From Enterococcus lactis (lineage in GTDB: Bacteria > Bacillota > Bacilli > Lactobacillales > Enterococcaceae): a DNA stretch of 34,766 nucleotides. The translations under genes were made by a program, and so were the position numbers. Shown here in pieces: positions 16,843-25,141 of this stretch (position 1 is its first letter; each line of letters opens with the position of its first letter). The notes beneath the pieces were generated by a model. That model was not told where the DNA came from. It ran no database searches and saw only the letters and a program-made list of their open reading frames with translations. The DNA is taken from assembly GCF_015751045.1 (NCBI RefSeq), contig NZ_BNJW01000025.1, positions 1-34,766 of the forward strand, in the 5' to 3' direction.

Positions 16843-18261
16843 ATGGCATTTGAAAGCTTAACTGAACGTCTCCAGCAGGCGATGGGAAAACTAAGAAAAA
16901 AAGGGAAAGTATCAGAAGCTGACGTAAAAGAAATGATGCGGGAAATCCGCCTTGCCTTATTAGAAGCCGATGTTAACTTGCAAGTAGTCAAAGACTTTAC
17001 TAAACGCGTACGCGAACGTGCGGTAGGGGCAGAAGTGCTGGAAAGTTTATCACCTGCACAACAAATCGTAAAAATCGTTGATGAAGAATTAACGATCACA
17101 CTTGGTTCTGAAACAGCAGAGTTAAATAAATCACCCAAAATACCAACTGTTATCATGATGGCTGGTCTACAAGGGGCAGGTAAAACAACTTTTACCGGTA
17201 AATTAGCGAATTATTTAAAGAAAAATGAAAATGCTCGTCCGCTCCTAATCGCAGGGGACGTATATCGACCAGCAGCGATTGACCAATTGAAAGTATTGGG
17301 TCAACAGCTAGATGTTCCTGTATTTGACATGGGAACAGAAGTTAGCCCGGTAGAAATCGTTCGTCAAGGGATGGAGTTAGCAAGAGAAAAGAAAAACGAC
17401 TATGTATTGATCGATACGGCAGGACGTCTGCACATCGATGAAGCATTGATGGATGAGTTGAAACAAATCAAAGAATTGACGCAACCAAATGAAATCTTGC
17501 TAGTTGTCGATGCCATGACTGGTCAAGATGCCGTCAATGTAGCTGACAGCTTCAATCAGCAATTAGGGATTACTGGAGTCGTCATCACTAAACTTGATGG
17601 GGATACTCGAGGCGGGGCAGCCTTATCGATCCGCTCAGTGACAGGTGCACCAATCAAATTCATCGGTTCTGGTGAAAAATTGACTGACTTAGAAGTATTC
17701 CACCCAGATCGTATGGCTAGCCGTATCCTTGGTATGGGGGATATGCTGACACTGATCGAAAAAGCGCAGCAAGACTATGATGAGAAAAAAGCGGAAGAAC
17801 TTGCACAGAAGATGCGGGAAAACTCCTTTGATTTCAATGACTTTATTGAACAACTCGATCAAGTGATGGGGATGGGCCCACTGGAAGATCTAATCAAAAT
17901 GATTCCAGGAATGAATCAAGTCCCTGGAATCGAAAACGTCAAGGTAGATCCAAAAGACGTTGAACGCAAAAAAGCGATGGTTTATTCTATGACACCAGCA
18001 GAAAGGGCGAATCCTGATCTGTTGAATCCAAGCCGTCGCCGCCGAATTGCTGCCGGTTCTGGAAACAGTGTGGTTGAAGTAAACCGAATGATCAAGCAAT
18101 TCAAGGAATCAAGAAAAATGATGCAACAAATGTCCAAAGGGGATATGAACATCCCAGGTATGGACCAAATGTTTGGTTCAGGCGTCAAAGGAAAACTAGG
18201 CAAAATGGCGATGAATCGAATGATCAAGAAAAATAAGAAGAAAAAGAAAAAACGGAAATAA
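16843..18261 (+). CDS. ffh: Signal recognition particle GTPase Ffh
   Basis: 472 residues. The N domain (1-90) is followed by the G domain with GLQGAGKTT (108-116), GDVYRPAAIDQL, DTAGRLH, and TKLDGDTRGG, and a Met-rich M domain (about 300-450) that binds the signal sequence and the SRP RNA, with the RNA-contact stretch NPSRRRRIAAGSG. The end is very basic (KKKKKRK). Ffh targets nascent membrane and secreted proteins to the SecYEG translocon through FtsY. AAAGGA precedes the ATG. In many Firmicutes rpsP follows at once; here five kilobases of other genes intervene. Confidence 0.96.
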   Translation: MAFESLTERLQQAMGKLRKKGKVSEADVKEMMREIRLALLEADVNLQVVKDFTKRVRERAVGAEVLESLSPAQQIVKIVDEELTITLGSETAELNKSPKIPTVIMMAGLQGAGKTTFTGKLANYLKKNENARPLLIAGDVYRPAAIDQLKVLGQQLDVPVFDMGTEVSPVEIVRQGMELAREKKNDYVLIDTAGRLHIDEALMDELKQIKELTQPNEILLVVDAMTGQDAVNVADSFNQQLGITGVVITKLDGDTRGGAALSIRSVTGAPIKFIGSGEKLTDLEVFHPDRMASRILGMGDMLTLIEKAQQDYDEKKAEELAQKMRENSFDFNDFIEQLDQVMGMGPLEDLIKMIPGMNQVPGIENVKVDPKDVERKKAMVYSMTPAERANPDLLNPSRRRRIAAGSGNSVVEVNRMIKQFKESRKMMQQMSKGDMNIPGMDQMFGSGVKGKLGKMAMNRMIKKNKKKKKKRK

Positions 18262-18269
18262 GATAAAAA

Positions 18270-18317
18270 AAACAGCTTCGGTACAGACTGAAAATGTCTA
18301 CTGCCGGAGCTTTTCTA
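18270..18317 (+). terminator. Terminator after ffh
   Basis: AGCTTCGGT and AGAC pair with GTCT and GCCGGAGCT around a GAAAA-type loop, followed by TTTTCT. The T run is short, so some read-through into the tag gene is possible. Confidence 0.65.
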
Positions 18318-18372
18318 TCAGCAATTTTTATTCTTTACTGATACAATTACTCTAAACGAAGAGGTGGCACAA

Positions 18373-18945
18373 ATGAGATGTCCGTGGAGTGAACAAACAG
18401 AAAGTATGCGGCAATATCATGATACTGTCTGGGGTGTTCCTGAACATGATGACCAAAAGCTGTTCCGAAAATTGATGCTCGACATCAATCAGGCAGGATT
18501 GAGTTGGCAGACGATTTTAAATAAAAGTGACGCATTCGATGAAGCATATGATCAATTCGATATCCAAAAAGTCGCAAATTATGGAGAAACAAAAATGAGC
18601 GAACTAATGGAAAACAAAGGAATTATTCGGAACCGCAGAAAAATCGAAGCAGCTGTCCAAAACGCTAAAGCAGTCTTGAAGATTCAAGAAGAATTCGGCA
18701 GTTTTTCTGAGTATCTTTGGTCGTTTTCTAATGGAAAAATCGTTGATTCTTCTTATCATTCACAAGAAGAAGTCCCGACAACAAGTCCTCTTTCAGATGA
18801 ATTAGCAAAAGATCTAAAGAAAAGAGGATTTAAATTTATTGGCAGTACGACAATCTGTGCTTTTTTAGAAGCAGTCGGGATCATCAATGATCACCTTGAC
18901 AGTTGTTTCCGCAAAGAAGAGGTCATACGTATCGGCAGAAAATGA
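18373..18945 (+). CDS. tag: DNA-3-methyladenine glycosylase I (Tag)
   Basis: 190 residues. ATG 18373 is chosen over GTG 18364, since GAGGTGG lies just ahead of it and translation then begins MRCPW as in the family. The zinc-binding residues known from E. coli Tag are all in place: Cys3, His16 (in QYHDTVWG), and His174 and Cys178 in DHLDSC. The helix-hairpin-helix region includes FKFIGSTTICAFLEAVG. The enzyme removes 3-methyladenine from alkylated DNA in base-excision repair. It stands first in the block that separates ffh from rpsP, 19 bp before a broken reductase gene. Confidence 0.92.
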   Translation: MRCPWSEQTESMRQYHDTVWGVPEHDDQKLFRKLMLDINQAGLSWQTILNKSDAFDEAYDQFDIQKVANYGETKMSELMENKGIIRNRRKIEAAVQNAKAVLKIQEEFGSFSEYLWSFSNGKIVDSSYHSQEEVPTTSPLSDELAKDLKKRGFKFIGSTTICAFLEAVGIINDHLDSCFRKEEVIRIGRK

Positions 18946-18963
18946 AGAAAGGGCGAATAAAAC

Positions 18964-19485
18964 ATGCGAAAAATCATATTTTATGGCGCTGTAAGTTTAG
19001 ATGGTTATTTGGCAACGAAAACGGATGACCTTCAATGGCTTTTTGACACTCCGACAGGTGAGCAAACCACTTATGTAGCTTTTTATGAAACAATCGATAC
19101 GACCATCATGGGCAGGAAAACTTATCAAGAAGCAAAAAAATATTTGGAAACCGAAGCAATTTATCCAGAGAAAAAGAATTTCGTTTTTTCAACCAATGCA
19201 CAATTACAATTACCAGATGCTGAGGTCGTACACGAAGAGCCTGTTGCTTTTCTAAAAAATCTACAAATGGCAGAAGGAAAAGATATCTGGATTGTGGGTG
19301 GGGGTCGATTGATCAAACCGTTAGTAGAACATCAAATGATTGATGAATGATATATCCAGATTGCCCCTGTATTATTAGGGGACGGAATCCCTTTATTCCA
19401 AAAAGGAACCTATGAAGCACGTTTCGAATTGCTAGATACGACACGATTCGGTGAATTTATCGAATTACATTATGTACGAAAGTAG
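18964..19485 (+). pseudogene. RibD-C/dihydrofolate reductase-like protein, internal TGA
   Basis: A 173-codon frame interrupted by TGA at 19348-19350 (codon 129). Before it, RKIIFYGAVSLDGYLA, TIMGRKTYQEAKKYLE and DIWIVGGGRLIKPLVE are typical of the small RibD C-terminal/DHFR-like family. After it, in the same frame, come YIQIAPVLLGDGIPLFQ and a normal ending at TAG 19483-19485. Only one base change is needed to break or restore it. The N-terminal product lacks the last strands of the fold and is unlikely to work. Intact members reduce folate- or pteridine-like or deaminated flavin precursors using NADPH; most have no assigned role. Confidence 0.85.
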
Positions 19486-19502
19486 AAGTAAATAAAACAA
19501 AA

Positions 19503-19680
19503 GGAGCGTGAGACAAAAGTGTTCTTTACTTTTGTCTCACGCTCTAAACACATATAAACGGCGGAAGCAGAAGCAACTCCTTCGGAAATAAGCTGAAATT
19601 CACAAAAATTTGAAAAGCAATTTTCGTGAATTCCTTCTTATTTCTTGGAGTTAAACGCTTCTGTCCCAGCCTCTTTTTTT
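19503..19680 (-). repeat. Dispersed nested-hairpin element, copy 2 (inverted)
   Basis: The reverse complement of the element at 146-326 with only a few differences. It starts with a hairpin whose arms GAGCGTGAGACAAAAGT and ACTTTTGTCTCACGCTC pair perfectly (19504-19544; copy 1 has one arm altered). Next is the long self-pairing half with AGAAGCAACTCC facing GGAGTTAAACGCTTCT, and it ends at CAGCCTC and seven T. It lies between the broken reductase gene and the FMN reductase gene, 15 bp from the latter's stop, and could terminate transcripts from both sides. Confidence 0.88.
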
Positions 19681-19695
19681 ATTATTGTTCTGATT

Positions 19696-20250
19696 TTATT
19701 CTGCTAATTTGTTAGAAAAATCTAGATACGCATCTAAAATCGTTTGGAAGAAACTTAATGTTCCTTCAACGATATTGCCGTTTTCATCAATTAGATTCGC
19801 AACGTTTCCGATATATGCTTCCGGTTGTTGCAAGGTTGGCACATTCAAAAAGACAAGTGATTGGCGTAGATGGTGGTTTGCGCCAAAGCCGCCGATCCCA
19901 CCTGGTGATGCAGTAACGACTAAACCTGGTTTATGATCCCAAACACTGTGTCCATAAGGTCTTGAGCCTACATCTAAAGCATTTTTCAATACTGCTGGCA
20001 CAGAGCGGTTGTATTCAGGAGTAACGAAAACGACACCGTCTAATCCGCTCACTTCCTCACGAAAACGAGTCCATTCAGCAGGAGCTTTTTCTGGGGTTTC
20101 AAGATCCTCATTGTAAAATGGCAGATCATCGAATTTTACAAATACACTTTCGTACCCTTCAGGAAGCAATTTTGCAAAAGCTTCTGCTACTTTTTTGTTG
20201 TAAGAATCTTTTCTTAAACTACCAATAAAAAATCCAATTTTTTTTGTCAT
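19696..20250 (-). CDS. NADPH-dependent FMN reductase
   Basis: 184 residues, flavodoxin-like fold. The FMN-phosphate loop is GSLRKDSYN (10-18), and TPEYNRSVPAVLKNALD (about 78-94) is the family's second signature; SPGGIGGFGA is the third. This group (YieF/azoreductase, ChrR-like) reduces quinones, chromate or azo compounds with NADPH as soluble flavoproteins. AAGGAGG precedes the ATG. A promoter on the minus strand lies at 20283-20311. The gene is a single unit, divergent from the regulator at 20430, and its 3' end abuts repeat copy 2. Confidence 0.88.
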   Translation of the reverse strand: MTKKIGFFIGSLRKDSYNKKVAEAFAKLLPEGYESVFVKFDDLPFYNEDLETPEKAPAEWTRFREEVSGLDGVVFVTPEYNRSVPAVLKNALDVGSRPYGHSVWDHKPGLVVTASPGGIGGFGANHHLRQSLVFLNVPTLQQPEAYIGNVANLIDENGNIVEGTLSFFQTILDAYLDFSNKLAE

Positions 20251-20282
20251 ACGATTTTTCCTCCTTCAAACTATCTATAATA

Positions 20283-20311
20283 ATCTTACAAAAAATAAGT
20301 AATTGGAGCAA
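20283..20311 (-). promoter_or_regulatory. Possible promoter of the FMN reductase gene
   Basis: On the minus strand TTGCTC (20306-20311) and TAAGAT (20283-20288) are 17 bp apart. Both boxes are moderate matches to sigma-A. Confidence 0.45.
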
Positions 20312-20379
20312 ATAAAAACACTTACTGGCAAAAGTTTCGTTTTAGTTGACAAATGATCGCGAAGTATCGTTAGTCTCCA

Positions 20380-20409
20380 TTGCCAACCCTCTTAGAAAGT
20401 CTATATAAT
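20380..20409 (+). promoter_or_regulatory. Promoter of the regulator/ABC transporter operon
   Basis: TTGCCA (20380-20385) and TATAAT (20404-20409) are 18 bp apart, a strong sigma-A-type pair, 21 bp before the start codon. A perfect TTGACA at 20346-20351 has no good -10 and may be unrelated. Confidence 0.7.
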
Positions 20410-20429
20410 GAAGAAAAAGGAGGGATAAG

Positions 20430-21542
20430 ATGGAAGAATTATCATTATCGAAAAATGTAGCAAATTTACGAAAGAAAAAAGGCGTGACTCAAGAAACTCT
20501 AGCTGAATTCATAGGTGTGACAAAAGCTTCTGTTTCCAAATGGGAGACAGGCCAAAGTATGCCTGATGTACTCATATTGCCTAAATTAGCCAGTTTTTTT
20601 GATGTGTCTGTTGATGAACTGCTCGGCTATCATCCTCAATTGACGAAAGAGCAAATCAGACACTTTTATCAGCAGTGGACCACCGCTTTTTCTGAAGAGC
20701 CCTTTGAATATGTGATGGAGGACTGTAGAAAAGCGGTCAAACAATATTACTCATGTTATCCTTTTCTTCTACAAGTAGTCGTTTTGTGGTTGAATCATTT
20801 TATGCTAACAAAGGATCTGGAGGAACAACAAGCAATTCTGTCTGAAGCAGAAGCGTTATGTACGAAAATCGTTGAAGAATCAACAGAATTATCTCTATGC
20901 AATAATGCTTCTTTGTTAAAAGTAGCGGTCATGCTCCAGTTAGGCAAACCAGAAGAAGCTTTATCTGAAATCGAAGAAAAAGCGGATCCTTATCGTTTTG
21001 CCCAGCAAAGCGACACCTTGCTTATCCAAGCGTACCGAGCCGCTGGTCAAACAAAAAAAGCGGTAAGCTATACTCAATTCAGCATGTTTTCTCATTTAAT
21101 CAATCTCGTATCTTCAGCCACTCATTATCTATTGATCCAAATCATTCAATTACCGGTTATAGAAGAAACTGTCAATAGAATAGATGCTGTGATCCAAGCA
21201 TTCAACCTGACGGCGATCCATCCCAACAGTTGTGCTCAATTTTCTTACGCTGCAGCCTGTGCTTATGCGAAACATGAAAAAGAAGAACAAGTAATAAAGT
21301 GTTTAAAACAGTTTGTGGATTTGACACTTATACTTTTAAGTGAGGAAGGCAGGATTCTTCATGGTGATAGGTATTTTGATGAGATAAATGAGATATTTGA
21401 AGGAGCAGATCTTGGGGTACAGCAAATAAGAGACACGAAAATCATTAGGGAAGGGGCATTGAGTGCATTAGAAAATCCGATTTTTCAACAGATTGAGAAA
21501 TCAAAAATTGTAAAACTAAAAAAACGATTGGCAGGCGAGTAA
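20430..21542 (+). CDS. XRE-family regulator with a helical repeat sensor domain
   Basis: 370 residues. Residues 8-63 form a helix-turn-helix (LRKKKGVTQETLAEFIGVTK and ASVSKWETGQSMP). The remainder is all-helical with TPR-like pairing, such as LGKPEEALSEIEEKADPY and AAGQTKKAVSYTQFSMF, as in large cytosolic regulators that sense peptides or partner proteins. It lies 1 bp before a small PLDc_N-type gene and then an ABC transporter; all four genes seem to form one operon, so it probably controls its own unit. AAGGAGG precedes the ATG. The inducer is not evident. Confidence 0.8.
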   Translation: MEELSLSKNVANLRKKKGVTQETLAEFIGVTKASVSKWETGQSMPDVLILPKLASFFDVSVDELLGYHPQLTKEQIRHFYQQWTTAFSEEPFEYVMEDCRKAVKQYYSCYPFLLQVVVLWLNHFMLTKDLEEQQAILSEAEALCTKIVEESTELSLCNNASLLKVAVMLQLGKPEEALSEIEEKADPYRFAQQSDTLLIQAYRAAGQTKKAVSYTQFSMFSHLINLVSSATHYLLIQIIQLPVIEETVNRIDAVIQAFNLTAIHPNSCAQFSYAAACAYAKHEKEEQVIKCLKQFVDLTLILLSEEGRILHGDRYFDEINEIFEGADLGVQQIRDTKIIREGALSALENPIFQQIEKSKIVKLKKRLAGE

Positions 21543-21543
21543 T

Positions 21544-21744
21544 ATGGACATCAAAGAATTTCTTCCGTTTTTAATTCCTTTAATCATTGTACAGTTTGGA
21601 TTACTTATTTATGTACTTCATCATATCTTTACACATTCTGCATATAAACATGGAAATCGAATGATATGGGTGATTATTGTTATTGTTGGTATGCAGTTCA
21701 TCGGTCCTGTCCTTTATTTGATTTTTGGCAAGGAGGATGCGTAG
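21544..21744 (+). CDS. PLDc_N-type small membrane protein (YxlE-like)
   Basis: 66 residues with two membrane helices (about 8-29 and 42-60) and a cytoplasmic end GKEDA. The pattern IWVIIVIVGMQFIGPVLYLIFGK is typical of the PLDc_N (phospholipase D-nuclease N-terminal) family. In B. subtilis, YxlE of this kind sits with the ABC genes yxlFG and is reported to hold back SigY activity. Here the same three-gene order follows an XRE regulator in place of a sigma factor. The stop overlaps the next gene's GTG start by one base. Confidence 0.75.
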   Translation: MDIKEFLPFLIPLIIVQFGLLIYVLHHIFTHSAYKHGNRMIWVIIVIVGMQFIGPVLYLIFGKEDA

Positions 21745-22646
21745 TGGCTATCTTGACACTTGAAAAAGTCTCAAAGTCTTTTGGTACAAACAAATTGCTG
21801 GATGATTTATCTTTTTCTGTAGAAGAACAGACGATTTTTGGTTTCATCGGTAAAAACGGTGCTGGAAAAACGACAACTATGAAACTGATCTTAGGTCTTA
21901 TCAAAAAAGACAGCGGAACGATCCGAGTGAACGGAAAAGAAGTAGAGTACGGACAAACAACGACCAATCAAGAAATCGGCTATCTAGCTGATGTGCCGGT
22001 TTTTTATGATTATATGACCGCTTCTGAGTATTTGATCTTTTGCGGCGAACTCACAGGAATGCCTAAACAGCGGATAAAGGAAAAAACCAATGAACTGTTG
22101 TCACTTGTCGGTCTGTCGAATGAAAAGAAGCGGATCAAAAAATTTTCCAGAGGGATGCGACAACGTTTAGGGATTGCTCAAGCATTGTTGAACGAGCCCA
22201 AATTACTCATTTGCGATGAACCAACTTCTGCTCTTGATCCTGTTGGTCGAAAAGAAATCTTAGATATCTTATCCTCTGTGAAAGAGCAAACGACGATTTT
22301 ATTTTCAACTCATATTTTATCTGATGTGGTGCGTATCTGTGACAAAGTTGCTTTTTTGGATAATGGAAAAATCGTGTTGTCTGGATCAGTGGACGAATTG
22401 AAAAAGCAAACAAATGCTAGTGGGTTTGAGATCGTATTTTTTTCCAAAAAAGAGCGCGAACAATTTGAAGAGCTTTTACCTGGAGGGATGATCCGAAGTG
22501 AACTGCGTATAGCTTATCCACAAAAAAGTAAAGAAGAAATGCTTTTTGCTATGGATTTGCTAGCCAAATATCAATTGCCAGTCCAATCAGTCCAGATGGA
22601 AGAACCTACGCTAGAAAAACTCTTTTTGGAGGTCGTTCAATCATGA
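21744..22646 (+). CDS. ABC transporter ATP-binding protein (YxlF-like)
   Basis: 300 residues from GTG 21744, which has AAGGAGG (21730-21736) seven bases ahead. Walker A is GKNGAGKT (36-43), the signature region is FSRGMRQRLG (134-143), and Walker B is LLICDEP (154-160), followed by STHILSD for the switch histidine. The C-terminal 80 residues are a family-typical extension. This is the ATP-hydrolysing subunit for the ABC-2 permease that follows in a 4-bp overlap. Related systems export lipids, bacteriocins or antibiotics; the substrate is not shown. Confidence 0.9.
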   Translation: MAILTLEKVSKSFGTNKLLDDLSFSVEEQTIFGFIGKNGAGKTTTMKLILGLIKKDSGTIRVNGKEVEYGQTTTNQEIGYLADVPVFYDYMTASEYLIFCGELTGMPKQRIKEKTNELLSLVGLSNEKKRIKKFSRGMRQRLGIAQALLNEPKLLICDEPTSALDPVGRKEILDILSSVKEQTTILFSTHILSDVVRICDKVAFLDNGKIVLSGSVDELKKQTNASGFEIVFFSKKEREQFEELLPGGMIRSELRIAYPQKSKEEMLFAMDLLAKYQLPVQSVQMEEPTLEKLFLEVVQS

Positions 22647-23413
22647 GACAACTCATTGCCTTCGCCAAAAAGGAGCTAATGGAAAACTGGCGTACTGGAA
22701 AAATCATCACGCTAAGTGCGCTCACAGTGATTTTCGGTATAATGAATCCATTGCTAGCTAAATTGACTCCTTATTTAGTGCAAACTATGTCAACAACTCT
22801 GGCAGAGTCAGGGATTTCTGTTCAGAAAATCACAGTTGATGCAACGACTTCATGGACACAATTTTATAAAAATATTCCGATGTTGCTGATTTTCTTCCTT
22901 CTTTTATTCAGCGGGATATTGACAAGCGAATACCAAAACGGAACAATCATCAACTTACTGACAAAAGGGATGAAGCGCTGGAAGATATTTCTGTCGAAAT
23001 GGATCATGGGTATACTGTTTTGGAGTGTCAGCTATTGGTGCTGTTATAGTATTACGCTAGCATACACGATTTATTATTGGGACCAGTCGATTATCTCCCA
23101 TCCTTTATTTATCAGTTTTACTTATTATTTTTTTGGCTGTTGGCTTTATTCATTGATTTTATTTTATTCAGCTTTTCTTTCTTCCAATTATGCGGTTCTG
23201 TTGGCTAGTGGGGGAACGGTTATTCTGAGTTATGGTGCTGGGTTGTTCTCTAAAGTAGCAGAATATGTACCGACTTATTTGATTTCTTCCTCAAATTATC
23301 TTACGAAAGAAATCCACCTTACAGATTATACTCAGTCATTAGCAGTGACATGTTGTTCTATCGTCATATCCATCGTAGCTGGGTGGCTTGTTTTTAACAA
23401 AAAAGAAGTCTAA
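22643..23413 (+). CDS. ABC-2 type permease (YxlG-like)
   Basis: 256 residues with about six membrane helices. The ATG overlaps the ATPase stop (ATGA). The N-terminal AFAKKELMENWRTGKI is the usual coupling helix of ABC-2 permeases, and a large extracellular loop lies between helices 1 and 2 (about 40-75). Some Cys and Trp-rich segments occur (WSVSYWCCYS). With the ATPase it would form a membrane exporter. It is the last gene of the unit; rpsP follows 122 bp on from its own promoter. Confidence 0.85.
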   Translation: MRQLIAFAKKELMENWRTGKIITLSALTVIFGIMNPLLAKLTPYLVQTMSTTLAESGISVQKITVDATTSWTQFYKNIPMLLIFFLLLFSGILTSEYQNGTIINLLTKGMKRWKIFLSKWIMGILFWSVSYWCCYSITLAYTIYYWDQSIISHPLFISFTYYFFGCWLYSLILFYSAFLSSNYAVLLASGGTVILSYGAGLFSKVAEYVPTYLISSSNYLTKEIHLTDYTQSLAVTCCSIVISIVAGWLVFNKKEV

Positions 23414-23451
23414 AATCTGCTATTTCCTAAAAAAAATCGAATTTAATCAAG

Positions 23452-23497
23452 CTGTAAAGAAAAAAAGCTTTACAGGGTAAAAAAAAACTGTTACACT
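23452..23497 (+). promoter_or_regulatory. rpsP promoter with an inverted repeat over the -35
   Basis: TTTACA (23469-23474) and TACACT (23492-23497) are 17 bp apart. The -35 lies inside an inverted repeat: CTGTAAAG (23452-23459) and CTTTACAG (23468-23475) with eight A/G between. No T run follows, so it is not a terminator for the upstream gene. It could be an operator or a chance match. Confidence 0.65.
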
Positions 23498-23535
23498 ACA
23501 TCTTGTGAATAAAACAATGGAGGTGGAAATAAATA

Positions 23536-23811
23536 ATGGCAGTTAAAATCCGTTTAAAACGTATGGGTTCTAAAAAGAGTCCTTTTTACCGTATCGTCGT
23601 AGCTGATTCACGTTCTCCTCGTGATGGACGTTTCATCGAAACTGTAGGTACTTACAATCCTTTGAAAGACCCTGCAGAAGTAGTTTTAAAAGAAGACTTA
23701 GTTCTTGACTGGTTATCAAAAGGTGCACAACCTTCTGACACTGTACGTAACATCCTTTCAAAAGAAGGCGTTATGCAAAAACACCACGAAGCTAAATTCT
23801 CAAAGAAATAA
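23536..23811 (+). CDS. rpsP: 30S ribosomal protein S16
   Basis: 91 residues, normal length. The opening [20 protein letters not shown] and [20 protein letters not shown] are the S16 signature. It binds 16S rRNA early in assembly of the small subunit. GGAGGTGG precedes the ATG. It is followed 11 bp on by khpA, with a terminator after that, so the two share a transcript that starts at the promoter near 23497. Confidence 0.97.
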   Translation: MAVKIRLKRMGSKKSPFYRIVVADSRSPRDGRFIETVGTYNPLKDPAEVVLKEDLVLDWLSKGAQPSDTVRNILSKEGVMQKHHEAKFSKK

Positions 23812-23822
23812 GGTGACCGGAT

Positions 23823-24074
23823 ATGAAAGATTTAAGCGACTTAGTCTTAACAATCGTTCGTCCGCTAGTCACTTATCCTGATCAAGTCAAGTTAGATGTC
23901 GTAGAGTCGAAAGATTTTTACGAGTATAACCTAACAGTGGCACCTGAAGATATTGGCCGTATCATCGGAAAACAAGGGCGTGTTGCCAAAGCAATCCGCA
24001 CGATCGTTTACGGTGTTCGGATCAATGCACCAAAAAAAGTGCGTTTGAATATCATCGATGATAAGGAAAAGTAA
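23823..24074 (+). CDS. khpA: RNA-binding KH protein KhpA
   Basis: 83 residues. A single KH domain has the RNA-binding GxxG loop in IIGKQGRVAKAIR. KhpA (formerly YlqC) pairs with KhpB/EloR in pneumococcus and influences cell elongation and division, and in enterococci has been reported to bind many small RNAs. The conserved place between rpsP and rimM supports the call, though in this window a lipoprotein gene sits between khpA and rimM. Confidence 0.93.
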   Translation: MKDLSDLVLTIVRPLVTYPDQVKLDVVESKDFYEYNLTVAPEDIGRIIGKQGRVAKAIRTIVYGVRINAPKKVRLNIIDDKEK

Positions 24075-24082
24075 ATAAACGT

Positions 24083-24120
24083 GCTGTACTCGAATTTCCG
24101 AGTACAGCTTTTTTTGTTTT
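24083..24120 (+). terminator. Terminator after rpsP-khpA
   Basis: GCTGTACTCG pairs with CGAGTACAGC around a short AATTTC loop, followed by seven T, a G and more T. Confidence 0.93.
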
Positions 24121-24198
24121 TTTATTAATTGAAGAAATGATTATTTGGCAAAAGAAGCAAGAAAGCGTATCCTTATAATAGGAGGGAGTGAACAGATA

Positions 24199-24987
24199 AT
24201 GAGAAATACTATGTTATTTATTCCGTTTGTCTTATTGTTAAGCGCCTGCAGTTTGATTACTGAAAAATCAGACAATACGCAACCATCAAGCAGTACATCT
24301 GAAACTGTTGCAAGTACAGAAAAAAGTAGTACTAAAACGGCTTCATCTACTGAACAAACAAGGACTACCTCAAATAATGAGGAAAAGACTGCTTTAAACC
24401 AATTGAAAGAACAACAACCAAACGTGCCCATGCCTTTAGATATACCGATTTCTTCTGGCTATCTCAATGTCGCAGCGGCACAAACAAAGCAAGGTTATTC
24501 TATTTTATATTACGGATCAGATCGTCCCCTCAGGTTGAATGCTGACGAATTGAATCAAGAAACGCCTATTGCAACTTATCTCTATCAATATGGATTTGCT
24601 TCTAGTCAAGAAACGATACAAGTCTTGCAGCCATTTGAGATCGATACAAATGGGCAGAAAATGGATTTAGGTCATCAAATCACGGGGTATCAGCAAGGAG
24701 CAGCAGGTTCAAGCTACCTTGAATGGCAAGAAGGAAATTGGCGTATTCAGATCCGTGGGAATAATATTGATGGTCAAGAACCCTTGCCGTTAGCTAAAGA
24801 AATCGTAGCCTATTTGGAAGAAAACAGGCTGCCAGCACCTGAACAATTTGGTAAGATAACTATTGATATGGGAGATACGACGAATCGAGCCGTAGAAGTA
24901 AGTTGGCAAGAACCGAAAAATGTCTATACGATCACTCGTCAAGACCCTATGGCTGCATTGAAGATGGCAGTTTCTATGAAGAAGCCA
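24199..24987 (+). CDS. Surface lipoprotein, function unknown
   Basis: 262 residues (263 codons including the stop, which is TGA at 24988-24990, so the coding frame runs on to 24990). ATG 24199 follows AGGAGGGAG. The signal peptide ends LLSAC with Cys17 as the lipid anchor, followed by a 50-residue Ser/Thr-rich low-complexity linker and a globular domain (from about 80) with SGYLNVAAAQTKQGYSILYY and repeated Gln/Gly-rich turns. I do not recognise the domain; it is enterococcal-looking. It lies between khpA and rimM with separate signals, so it is an extra gene in a usually tight housekeeping cluster. A TATAAT at 24174-24179 may be its -10. Confidence 0.75.
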
Positions 24988-24988
24988 T

Positions 24989-25027
24989 GACAGAAGTGCT
25001 GAGCTTCAAGAAATAAGAAGTCATCAA
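24989..25027 (+). repeat. Degenerate fragment of the hairpin element
   Basis: GACAGAAG and AAGAAATAAGAAG match the first arm of the dispersed element with the same spacing as at 158-188, while the bases between have drifted. It begins directly at the lipoprotein stop codon. The second arm is missing. A remnant of a third copy is the simplest reading. Confidence 0.5.
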
Positions 25028-25141
25028 AAACAGTACGCCACATTTTTGCAATAAATTTGGCTTAATACCCTAAAAGAAAACTAGAATTGCCTCTCCGCAC
25101 ATGCTAAAATAAAACAGACAAAAAAGAAATGGGGATATAAG

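Noticed and set aside
19348-19350. TGA read as tryptophan in the RibD/DHFR-like gene.
   Set aside because: Other genes in the window end with TGA in ordinary places, including phoP and rimM, so the standard code applies.
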